Both the position numbers and the translations under genes were made by a program. A stretch of DNA of 64,000 bases from an uncultured Desulfobacter sp. (lineage in GTDB: Bacteria > Desulfobacterota > Desulfobacteria > Desulfobacterales > Desulfobacteraceae). Under the pieces are notes generated by a model. It had not been told where the DNA came from. It did no database searches and saw nothing but the letters and a program-made list of their open reading frames with translations. This document shows, piece after piece, positions 19,848-26,685 of this stretch. Position 1 is the first letter of the stretch; every line of letters starts with the position of its first letter. The stretch covers positions 832,501 to 896,500 of the forward strand of contig NZ_OY761445.1 in assembly GCF_963664415.1 (NCBI RefSeq), read 5' to 3'.

Positions 19848-19876
19848 TTGTGTTGGCATTTTTATTTGCGTATACT
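19848..19876 (+). promoter_or_regulatory. Candidate sigma-70 promoter before the Nif11-like gene
   Basis: TTGTGT (19848-19853), a 17-base spacer and TATACT (19871-19876). Transcription would start near 19883, so the repeat element at 19891 would lie at the very 5' end of the leader. The -35 box is only a partial match. Confidence 0.45.
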
Positions 19877-19890
19877 ATTTCCTATTAATA

Positions 19891-19946
19891 ACGGCCATGG
19901 GCCGACCTGGCACAGCATCTACCAGGCTCATCCCAGAACAAAGTTT
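19891..19946 (+). repeat. Dispersed structured element, copy 1
   Basis: This copy begins ACGGCCATGGGCCGACCTGG. CGGCC-ATG-GGCCG forms a small hairpin. CCTGG/CCAGG around an 11-base loop forms a second hairpin, and the conserved ACAAAGT tail ends the element. The same first 20 bases recur at 25421. It lies in the predicted 5' leader of the Nif11-like gene. Confidence 0.8.
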
Positions 19947-19998
19947 GAATGATTTTAGAAATTTACACAGCCCCTCACATAAACTTTAGGAGAATCAA

Positions 19999-20268
19999 AT
20001 GACCATTCAAAACGCTCTTAACTTTATTCGGCAAGGACAAAGTGACAATGATTTCAGAAACAAACTGGTAAAAGCAGAGAGCAGTCAGACACGCCAGGAG
20101 ATTCTTGACCAAAATGATCTAACTTTTACCCCTGAAGAGTTTGAAGAGGCATACTCTTTAACTCTTTTTAAATGCCAAGAACAGGAAGATGCCGACGCCC
20201 TGATGGCATTTAGGATGTGGTGGATTATGCTCTGTCGAAGTCCGGACTCTGATGCGCCATCAACGTAA
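19999..20268 (+). CDS. Nif11-domain small protein
   Basis: The 89-residue product has the Nif11 pattern: an N-terminal helix (IQNALNFIRQGQSDNDFRNKL) followed by a second helical unit ending FTPEEFEEAYSL. This domain occurs in leader peptides of ribosomally made, modified natural products and in proteins of nitrogen-fixation loci. No double-glycine core, modifying enzyme or exporter is nearby. A TAGGAG ribosome site precedes the ATG. The C-terminal part (ALMAFRMWWIMLC) is hydrophobic and not leader-like. Function unknown; it appears to be an orphan. Confidence 0.72.
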   Translation: MTIQNALNFIRQGQSDNDFRNKLVKAESSQTRQEILDQNDLTFTPEEFEEAYSLTLFKCQEQEDADALMAFRMWWIMLCRSPDSDAPST

Positions 20269-20492
20269 AGACAAAGCTGCATAGACATTGCCCTTTTTCT
20301 TTCAATACAGCCTGCTTCAGCCCAACACCGGATCAAGGAAAAATGCGTCATTTCAATGTCAATAATTACAATTTTTGCACCATTGGCTTGACAATGCAGC
20401 AAATTTCACAATAAAAAGGGTAGCGTGCGGCCTTGGGGGCTTAAAATCCTGATCCTTATTAATGCTGATTAGACACTCTATGGAGCGGATGT

Positions 20493-21077
20493 ATGAAAAA
20501 ATTTATCATCGGTGCGTTGGTACTACTCATTGGTGTACCTGGTTTTGCGTTCAATTTTTCTAACTTTTTACATTTTTTGGCAGGGGTGATTCCTGCATTG
20601 ATGATCCTTGGCGGTGCCATTGCAGTATATCTTGGCATTGAGGACCTCAAACAGTCAGACGACTGTGCAGAAAGTGTTGAACCCGAGATAGAACTTGGTG
20701 CTGAAAGAATAGAAAAATACGCTGAAAAACAAAAAAAAGAAAGTGAAGCGGTTACAGTCGAACCAGTACCGAAACCAATTGAAAAACCTGAAGAAGCGGT
20801 TACAGACAATCAGGATGAGCAGCCGGAACCAGAGGCGCAGCAAGAATCCGAAACCCCTTCGACGGAACCCCAGCAACCGGTTGACTCTACAGCACCTGAA
20901 ACCGAAGAACCGACTGGTGAAAGCGTTCAGTTTAAAGGAAACATTGAAACCCTGGTTTTCCACACAGTGGAGTGTAATTTTGCCAGCGGCAAAAACTGCA
21001 GCATGGATTTTGCCACAAAAGAAGAGGCTGAAACCCAGGGATACAAACCCTGTAAAATTTGCATGCCTGACACGTAA
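20493..21077 (+). CDS. Membrane protein with acidic linker and C-terminal Cys4 (Ada-type Zn-binding-like) domain
   Basis: The 194-residue product has two hydrophobic segments at the N-terminus (about residues 3-19 and 26-47). A long Glu/Pro/Gln-rich linker follows (about 60-145), then a compact C-terminal domain. That domain contains FHTVECNF, KNCSMDF, EEAETQGYKPCKICMP; the four cysteines and this wording match the small Ada-like metal-binding module found in many unrelated bacterial proteins. The module would be held away from the membrane by the linker. Function not known. Confidence 0.75.
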   Translation: MKKFIIGALVLLIGVPGFAFNFSNFLHFLAGVIPALMILGGAIAVYLGIEDLKQSDDCAESVEPEIELGAERIEKYAEKQKKESEAVTVEPVPKPIEKPEEAVTDNQDEQPEPEAQQESETPSTEPQQPVDSTAPETEEPTGESVQFKGNIETLVFHTVECNFASGKNCSMDFATKEEAETQGYKPCKICMPDT

Positions 21078-21128
21078 ACGCTTATTTTCATTTTAAGCGA
21101 CGGCCAAAAGCCCACGGATTTATATTCA

Positions 21129-21458
21129 TCAGGCTCCGGGAAGGTAGTCCTCCCGTACCGGTGAAAAAACCTCAATGGCAACGCTATCTTCCAAAATTTC
21201 AGCACGATGCTCGACCCCGGATGCAACGCACCATGAATCTCCGGGGCCGGCATTGCGGCACTCACCGCCAATGTAAAGATTGATGCGGCCGGAAACAAGA
21301 TATCCGGTCTGCTCGTGGGGATGTGAGTGAGAAGGAAGCAAAGCCCCCTGGGTCATTTTAAACCGAGTCAGAAGCGTCTTTTCTCCATACACCAAGGTTT
21401 TCATTTCAATGCCGTCCACGGGCATGGAATAACCGCTTTCATCATGGATTGCAAACAT
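21129..21458 (-). CDS. Small cupin-domain protein
   Basis: The 109-residue product is a single cupin barrel. The first motif is G(X)nSHPHEQTGYLVSG, with two histidines and a glutamate as expected for metal binding, and the second region is AGPGDSWCVASGVEHRAE. Such proteins bind small ligands or act as simple enzymes. It stands alone on the minus strand between plus-strand genes. The substrate cannot be predicted. Confidence 0.85.
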   Translation of the reverse strand: MFAIHDESGYSMPVDGIEMKTLVYGEKTLLTRFKMTQGALLPSHSHPHEQTGYLVSGRINLYIGGECRNAGPGDSWCVASGVEHRAEILEDSVAIEVFSPVREDYLPGA

Positions 21459-21610
21459 TTATCCTCCTTAGTCTTTTGCTGTTTCTTTTGATCTGGTCCT
21501 GTTAAATGTTAACCTGGCATGGTTTTACGGCAAAAAAATGTTATTTTGGCATTATTGCCTGAAATTGCAATATAAAAACGAATTACCCATACCTAAAATA
21601 TAAAAGGCCT

Positions 21611-23608
21611 ATGACCAGCCAACCATCAAAAACACCGACAATCCTGGCTCCAGCCGGGGATCTACACTCTTTTCTTGCTGCAATAGCAGCTGGAGCAGAC
21701 GCAATTTACTGCGGTCTTAAAATATTTTCAGCCCGCATGGAAGCAGGCAATTTCTCTATTGAAGAATTGGCAAGGCTAACCCAGCTTGCCCACTCAAAAG
21801 GGGTTGAGGTGTATGTTGCTTTTAACTCTATCATTAAAGAATCTGAAATAGATAAGGCACGTCGTATTCTTGACAAGCTTGCACGACATACGGATGTCGA
21901 TGCCCTGATCATCCAGGACACTGCCATGGTCCCACTTGCCGAACAAGCAGGATTCAAAGGCAAACTCCATCTATCTACCCTGGGCAACTGTACCCATCCA
22001 GCCGGACTTGAAGCCGCTCAAAATACTGGATTTTCCCGAGTGGTGCTGCCTAGGGAATTCAGCCTTGATGACATCAGGACCATGGCTGCAGCGGCCCCCG
22101 GGACCATGGATTTAGAAGTGTTTATCCATGGTGCGCTTTGTTACTCTGTGTCAGGCCGGTGTTACTGGAGTTCCTGGTTTGGCGGAAAAAGTGCACTGCG
22201 GGGGCGCTGCGTTCAACCCTGCCGACGCCTGTATGAGCAAAATGGAAAAAAGGCTCGCTACTTCTCCTGCATGGATCTATCAGCGGATGTACTGGCCAAG
22301 GTGCTCAAAGAGATCCCGAACATCAGCACCTGGAAAATAGAAGGCCGAAAAAAAAGCCCTCATTATGTTTACTACACGGTAATGGCCTACAAACTGCTCC
22401 GGGATGCGCCGGATCAAAAAAAACAGGCTCTGTCATTTTTAGCCTATGCTTTAGGCCGACAGGGCAGCCATTACAACCTGTTAGGTCATCGTGTTTCAAA
22501 TCCTTTGGACCATACTTCTGATACCGGATCCGGCCTGTTTTTAGGGCGGATAAAAAATCCTGAGAATCCATACTTTATTTCAAGGGAGGCGCTTATGCCC
22601 GGAGATCTTTTGCGTATCGGGTATGAAGAAGAAACCTTTCACCAAATCCAGAAGGTGACCCGGGCCGTCCCCAAAAAAGGAAAATATTTTTTAGCGGCGG
22701 CAAAAGGCAAGCGTATCAGCAAAGGCACGGCGGTTTTTATGATTGACCGCAGAGGACCTGAACTTGAAACAAAATTATCACAATTAAATGCCCAGTTGAA
22801 TGAAATTCCCAAAGTAAAGATCAAACCGTCAAGCCACTCTGCCTCCCACCAAAAGGCAGCTGATAAGATAAAATTACCAGGCCAAACAGGAACGTATCGA
22901 AAAAAAAAACAACCTGGTATACATGAAATGGATGTATTCAGAAAAACACCGCCTAATTTAAAAACAAATAACGACAAAGGCTTCTGGATTTCTGCAAACA
23001 GTTATGGAATAAAGGTTTTTGCCCGGGCCTGGTTGTGGCTGGACCCCGTGATTTTCCCTGAAGAGGAAAAGATCTGTCAAAACTATATAAAAAGCGCATT
23101 AAAAAAGGGGATCAAAAACTTTGTGCTCAATTCCCCTTGGCAGATATCTTTGTTTGATAATCCCAAAAAACTAAATATCTGGGCAGGTCCCTTCTGCAAT
23201 ATAACAAATAGCATTGCAGTGGAAATGCTCAAGAGCAAAGGTTTTTCGGGAGCCATTGTAAGTCCGGAACTGGACAGTGACACCCTGTTGTCTTTGCCGG
23301 GATGCAGTGTCCTGCCTTTGGGCGCAGTCTGCCGGGCGAACTGGCCTGTGGCCGTATCAAGAATTGCAGCCCCGGACCTGAATATCGGGAAAGGCTTTAA
23401 AAGCCCCATGGGTGAAATCGCCTGGACCAGCAAGTTCAACGCGACCTACCACACGTTCCCCAACTGGTATTTAGACCTGTCATCCAAAACCGGCGACTTA
23501 AAACAGGCAGGTTTTGTCATGCTTGTTAATATGTTTGAAAATATACCTAAAGGTATCCGGATGAAGCCACGTCCCGGAACCTGGAACTGGCACCTGAAAC
23601 TGCTTTAA
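21611..23608 (+). CDS. U32 family protein (RlhA/YdcP-like)
   Basis: The 665-residue product has the U32 TIM-barrel start (LAPAGDLHSFLAAIAAGADAIYCG) and the family signature EVFIHGALCYSVSGRCYWSS, followed by RGRCVQPCRR, whose cysteines bind an Fe-S cluster in this family. The length and the presence of a long C-terminal part resemble E. coli RlhA, which hydroxylates a cytidine in 23S rRNA. Members were long annotated as collagenase-like proteases. The sigma-54 activator gene follows after 24 bases. The assignment to RlhA rather than another U32 subgroup is tentative. Confidence 0.88.
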   Translation: MTSQPSKTPTILAPAGDLHSFLAAIAAGADAIYCGLKIFSARMEAGNFSIEELARLTQLAHSKGVEVYVAFNSIIKESEIDKARRILDKLARHTDVDALIIQDTAMVPLAEQAGFKGKLHLSTLGNCTHPAGLEAAQNTGFSRVVLPREFSLDDIRTMAAAAPGTMDLEVFIHGALCYSVSGRCYWSSWFGGKSALRGRCVQPCRRLYEQNGKKARYFSCMDLSADVLAKVLKEIPNISTWKIEGRKKSPHYVYYTVMAYKLLRDAPDQKKQALSFLAYALGRQGSHYNLLGHRVSNPLDHTSDTGSGLFLGRIKNPENPYFISREALMPGDLLRIGYEEETFHQIQKVTRAVPKKGKYFLAAAKGKRISKGTAVFMIDRRGPELETKLSQLNAQLNEIPKVKIKPSSHSASHQKAADKIKLPGQTGTYRKKKQPGIHEMDVFRKTPPNLKTNNDKGFWISANSYGIKVFARAWLWLDPVIFPEEEKICQNYIKSALKKGIKNFVLNSPWQISLFDNPKKLNIWAGPFCNITNSIAVEMLKSKGFSGAIVSPELDSDTLLSLPGCSVLPLGAVCRANWPVAVSRIAAPDLNIGKGFKSPMGEIAWTSKFNATYHTFPNWYLDLSSKTGDLKQAGFVMLVNMFENIPKGIRMKPRPGTWNWHLKLL

Positions 23609-23632
23609 AATTAAAGGGGAAACCGTTCAAGG

Positions 23633-25054
23633 ATGCACGTATTTCCTGAAATTCATCAACTCATGAGATCGCCTCTTGATTTTGCCCATATCCTGGATGA
23701 AATCCCTTTAGGTATCCTATTGATGGACAAGGATTTGCGAGTGGTTCATCTGAACCGGTTTTTCCAGGCACTGACGGGTTTTTCACTGGATATGGCCAAG
23801 GGCATCCCCTGCAAAAATATCCTGCGCAGTTCTGCATGCATCCTCAACTGTCCGGTCCTTGCCACCCACCGCAAAAACAGGTCCATATCCTGCACGAGCG
23901 ACATCATCAATACTGACCGCCAGAAATTGCCTGTGCGCATTACCACTGCACAAATCACGGACACCCAGGGGCATTTTACAGGTTATATGGAAACCATAGA
24001 GGACTTAAGAGGCAGTGCCGGCAATGATCCGGAAAAAAACGTGGCCTACAGTTTTGCCAATATCATCGGCCGAAGCCGGAAAATGGAAATGATTTTTCAG
24101 ACCCTTCCCATGCTTGCCCAAAGTGATACCTCCATCCTGATCACCGGTGAAACAGGTACGGGCAAGGATCTTGTGGCAGAAGCCGTACACCAGACATCCG
24201 GACGGGCAGGCGGCCCATTTATTAAAATCAACTGCGGGGCACTGCCCGAAACCCTTTTGGAATCTGAAATCTTCGGTCATATGAAAGGCGCATTCACCGG
24301 CGCTGTGGAAAACAAACCCGGCCGGTTTAAACTGGCACACAACGGCACGATTTTCTTAACGGAAATCGGAGACCTTCCTTTGGCCCTTCAGGTTAAACTA
24401 CTCACGTTTCTTGATGACAGGATCATTTATCCTTTAGGTGCCACCAAGGGATTCAATGCCAATGTAAGAATTATTGCCGCCACCCACCGCGACCTGGAAT
24501 ATATGGTATCCATTGGTAAATTCAGAAAAGACCTGCTGTTCCGCCTGAATGTGGCCAGGGTACATCTGCCGCCCTTACGGGAACGGGGCACGGATATCCG
24601 GCTACTGCTTGACCACTTCCTGAATCATTACACAAAAAAGCAGGCCAAAAAAATCAATGGGTTTTCTGAACCGGCCCTGTCTGTTTTATTAGCATACACC
24701 TATGAGGGAAATATTCGAGAACTGAAAAATATCATGGAGTATGCGGTGAATGTAGCCCAGGGGAGCAGAATCGAAGCCGATAATCTGCCAGCATACATTC
24801 TTGATTATAAGCCCATGCAAAGTGCATCCTTACAGCCGGCAGCAGAGCAGGCCCCAAAAGACCCGTCGGAACAACTGCCGCTTCGCGAGCGCGCACTAAC
24901 TGATGAAAGTGAACAAACCTGGTCTTCGGTACAGCGGCAAATGATTATAGATGCATTGAAAACATCCCAGGGCAAAAAAAATAAAGCAGCAGAAATGCTT
25001 GGCATGAGCCGCAGCACGCTATGGCGAAAAATCAAAGCGTATAAAATAGAATAA
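23633..25054 (+). CDS. Sigma-54-dependent transcriptional activator with PAS sensor
   Basis: The 473-residue product has an N-terminal PAS domain (about 20-125) that includes a cysteine-rich stretch (C60, C69, C73). The AAA+ domain follows: Walker A GETGTGKD at 172-179, and the sigma-54 contact loop GAFTGA at 219-224. A Fis-type HTH (KNKAAEMLGMSRSTLWRKIK) ends the protein. The Walker B region reads FLTEIGD, with Thr where Asp is usual. The PAS cysteines could sense redox state or carry a cofactor (inference). A sigma-54 promoter with an upstream palindrome lies 0.5 kb downstream and is its most likely target. Confidence 0.93.
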   Translation: MHVFPEIHQLMRSPLDFAHILDEIPLGILLMDKDLRVVHLNRFFQALTGFSLDMAKGIPCKNILRSSACILNCPVLATHRKNRSISCTSDIINTDRQKLPVRITTAQITDTQGHFTGYMETIEDLRGSAGNDPEKNVAYSFANIIGRSRKMEMIFQTLPMLAQSDTSILITGETGTGKDLVAEAVHQTSGRAGGPFIKINCGALPETLLESEIFGHMKGAFTGAVENKPGRFKLAHNGTIFLTEIGDLPLALQVKLLTFLDDRIIYPLGATKGFNANVRIIAATHRDLEYMVSIGKFRKDLLFRLNVARVHLPPLRERGTDIRLLLDHFLNHYTKKQAKKINGFSEPALSVLLAYTYEGNIRELKNIMEYAVNVAQGSRIEADNLPAYILDYKPMQSASLQPAAEQAPKDPSEQLPLRERALTDESEQTWSSVQRQMIIDALKTSQGKKNKAAEMLGMSRSTLWRKIKAYKIE

Positions 25055-25058
25055 AACC

Positions 25059-25421
25059 ATGACACTACACAAGGTAGCCATCCCAATACTTGGAGAAGAA
25101 ATTGTACCCAGATTTGATCTGACCACAGAAGTCGTCATCCTGACAACAACGAGCTGTTGCGACATCCAGGACAAAAAAATCATTGTGCTGCCCAAGTCCT
25201 CTTCCGATGAACTGTGCCACACCCTTTTGGTCCAGGAAATTAATACATTAATCTGCGGTGCCATTGAAGATGAATATTATGAATTCCTAAAATGGAAAAA
25301 AATCAAAATCTTTGACGGAGTCTGCGGCTTCTGGACCCAGGCCTTTAATCGGTGGCAGGCCCAGAAATTGAATCCCGGAGACATTCTCTTCACCCGCATG
25401 CTTGAAGGCATTTCAATATAA
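25059..25421 (+). CDS. NifX/NifB C-terminal-type (dinitrogenase cofactor-binding) domain protein
   Basis: The 120-residue protein has the ribonuclease H-like fold pattern of the NifX/NafY/NifB-C family: MTLHKVAIPILGEEIVPRFD at the start and VNTLICGAI-type text (EINTLICGAIEDEYYEFLKW) in the middle. Relatives bind FeMo-cofactor precursors or iron-sulfur species; many in anaerobes occur without nitrogenase. It begins 4 bases after the sigma-54 activator and probably shares its transcript. Its TAA stop is the first part of a dispersed repeat element. Confidence 0.82.
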   Translation: MTLHKVAIPILGEEIVPRFDLTTEVVILTTTSCCDIQDKKIIVLPKSSSDELCHTLLVQEINTLICGAIEDEYYEFLKWKKIKIFDGVCGFWTQAFNRWQAQKLNPGDILFTRMLEGISI

Positions 25422-25476
25422 CGGCCATGGGCCGACCTGGTCTATTGACACCCAGACCGATCTCACAACAAAGTAC
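25421..25476 (+). repeat. Dispersed structured element, copy 2
   Basis: This copy begins on the last base of the preceding stop codon (TAACGGCC). The first 20 bases are identical to copy 1. CGGCC-ATG-GGCCG forms hairpin 1, CTGG/CCAG around 11 bases forms hairpin 2, and the tail is ACAAAGT. The loop and lower-stem bases differ from copy 1 while pairing is kept. Confidence 0.8.
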
Positions 25477-25515
25477 AACCTTAAGTTTAAATCTTAATTT
25501 TAACACCTTCGCAAT

Positions 25516-25537
25516 CGTATTAAAACGTTTCAATACG
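25516..25537. promoter_or_regulatory. 22-bp near-perfect palindrome, probable activator binding site (UAS)
   Basis: The two arms are CGTATT (25516-25521) and AATACG (25532-25537) around AAAACGTTTC. Twenty of 22 bases fit two-fold symmetry centred on ACGT. It lies about 115 bp upstream of the -12 element of the sigma-54 promoter at 25639, the usual distance for an enhancer-binding protein dimer. A gene for such a protein lies just upstream. Confidence 0.72.
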
Positions 25538-25540
25538 TAT

Positions 25541-25580
25541 CTTTCATATTGTTTCATATTGTTTCATATTGTTTCATATT
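25541..25580. repeat. Four tandem 10-bp repeats (TTTCATATT unit)
   Basis: The unit GTTTCATATT is repeated three times exactly, after one copy with a single change (CTTTCATATT). The 10-bp period is close to one helical turn. It lies between the palindrome and the -24/-12 promoter, so it could curve the DNA to aid looping or serve as phased protein sites (inference). Confidence 0.9.
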
Positions 25581-25638
25581 TATATTTCCGCCCTCCCTTA
25601 AAAAGCTAACTATTTGTTTTAAAATGGCATTTAAAATG

Positions 25639-25654
25639 TGGCATGTTCCTTGCT
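25639..25654 (+). promoter_or_regulatory. Sigma-54 (-24/-12) promoter
   Basis: TGGCATGTTCCTTGCT matches the consensus TGGCACG-N4-TTGCW at all but one position, with GG and GC exactly ten bases apart. The start point would be near 25666, about 45 bases before the ATG of the cytidylate-kinase-like gene. No competing sigma-70 promoter was seen in this gap. Confidence 0.88.
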
Positions 25655-25710
25655 AAATGTCTTCCTGAATTTAATTGATAACCTGAAACCTGGTTGAGCA
25701 AATTAGACAC

Positions 25711-26592
25711 ATGACTTTAATTGCCATTACATGCGGTATATATGCCTCCCCCTACCGATTTATCGATGAATTATCAGCCCTATATCAATGCACCGTATAT
25801 GAAGATCCAGCATTGGTTAAACAAACCGGACAGGCACATGATCTAAAAACAGACCTAATTTTCAAAGCCATTCAGTGCAGACAGATCCCTTTTGATAATT
25901 TTACCCATGACAGAAAAAAATGTCTGGCCGCACTGAAGGTACAGATATCCAAAAATATTCTAAGTGGGCCATGCCTCTTTTCGGGTGTACTATCCCATCT
26001 GATTCCTGCATCTGTTTCCGGCATTTACAGAATTATGTCGCCGACACCCATGCAGATCCGCAGACAAAGAGCCATGAGCATTGCCCAGTTATCCAGCCAG
26101 GCGGCCAGCAACACCATCATCCGATCCGACCAGAGCGAACAGCGATTTGCTGCCCAGTTAAATCTGGATACCCTTTGGGACCCTTCACGACATGATCTGG
26201 TTCTGGAATGGCGAAAAATAGATGCTGCAACATACGACATGCCCCAAGAAGAGGTTAACCAGACTCTGGAAAAAATACGCCCCAAGATCAAAAAACTAAT
26301 GGGCAATGCCATTAAAAATAAACATGCTGTTGATTTTAATATCAGCGCCAGGGTTGATGCCGCCTTGGCCGGCCTTGGGCACCACCTGATTATTGAATCC
26401 AATTCAGGGCATGTATTGATAACCCTGGACCGAAAAGTGATGAATCTTGCCCGGGCACAAAAAGAAATCACGGATCTTGCCGGTACGGTAGAAGGCGTTA
26501 GATCCGTTAAAACCCAAATAGGCCCTAATTTCTACAGAAGCGGTACTATTCGCAATTTAAACCTGACTGCACCTTTTAAACGTAAAAATTGA
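25711..26592 (+). CDS. Cytidylate-kinase-like protein with C-terminal BON domain
   Basis: The 293-residue product resembles the cytidylate-kinase-like family (Cytidylate_kin2 type) in its N-terminal two thirds. It begins LIAITCGIYASPYRF where the family has a P-loop, and contains FAAQLNLDTLWDPSRHDLVL, a typical family segment. The P-loop Gly-Lys is missing, so ATP binding in the usual way is doubtful. Residues about 205-275 look like a BON domain (ISARVDAALAG, GVRSVKTQIG), which binds ligands or membranes. It is the first gene behind the sigma-54 promoter and precedes the SLC13 transporter, suggesting a regulatory or sensing role for transport (inference). Confidence 0.7.
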   Translation: MTLIAITCGIYASPYRFIDELSALYQCTVYEDPALVKQTGQAHDLKTDLIFKAIQCRQIPFDNFTHDRKKCLAALKVQISKNILSGPCLFSGVLSHLIPASVSGIYRIMSPTPMQIRRQRAMSIAQLSSQAASNTIIRSDQSEQRFAAQLNLDTLWDPSRHDLVLEWRKIDAATYDMPQEEVNQTLEKIRPKIKKLMGNAIKNKHAVDFNISARVDAALAGLGHHLIIESNSGHVLITLDRKVMNLARAQKEITDLAGTVEGVRSVKTQIGPNFYRSGTIRNLNLTAPFKRKN

Positions 26593-26685
26593 TAAAACAA
26601 AGAGTTGAAAAATACTAAGAATGCTAATAAAAACAAAATTCAAATGAAGCAACAATTCATTAACTCAAAGGAGAGAGGGACCCAA

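Noticed and set aside
19852..19868. TGGCATTTTTATTTGC as a sigma-54 promoter before the Nif11-like gene
   Set aside because: GG and GC are eleven bases apart instead of ten; a sigma-70 type promoter overlaps and fits better.
20085..20402. A 105-codon frame on the minus strand opposite the Nif11-like gene
   Set aside because: The plus-strand gene has a clear ribosome site and a domain match; the minus frame has neither.
25541..25580. Tandem repeats as a possible CRISPR array
   Set aside because: The units are 10 bp and directly adjacent with no spacers, and no cas gene is in the window.
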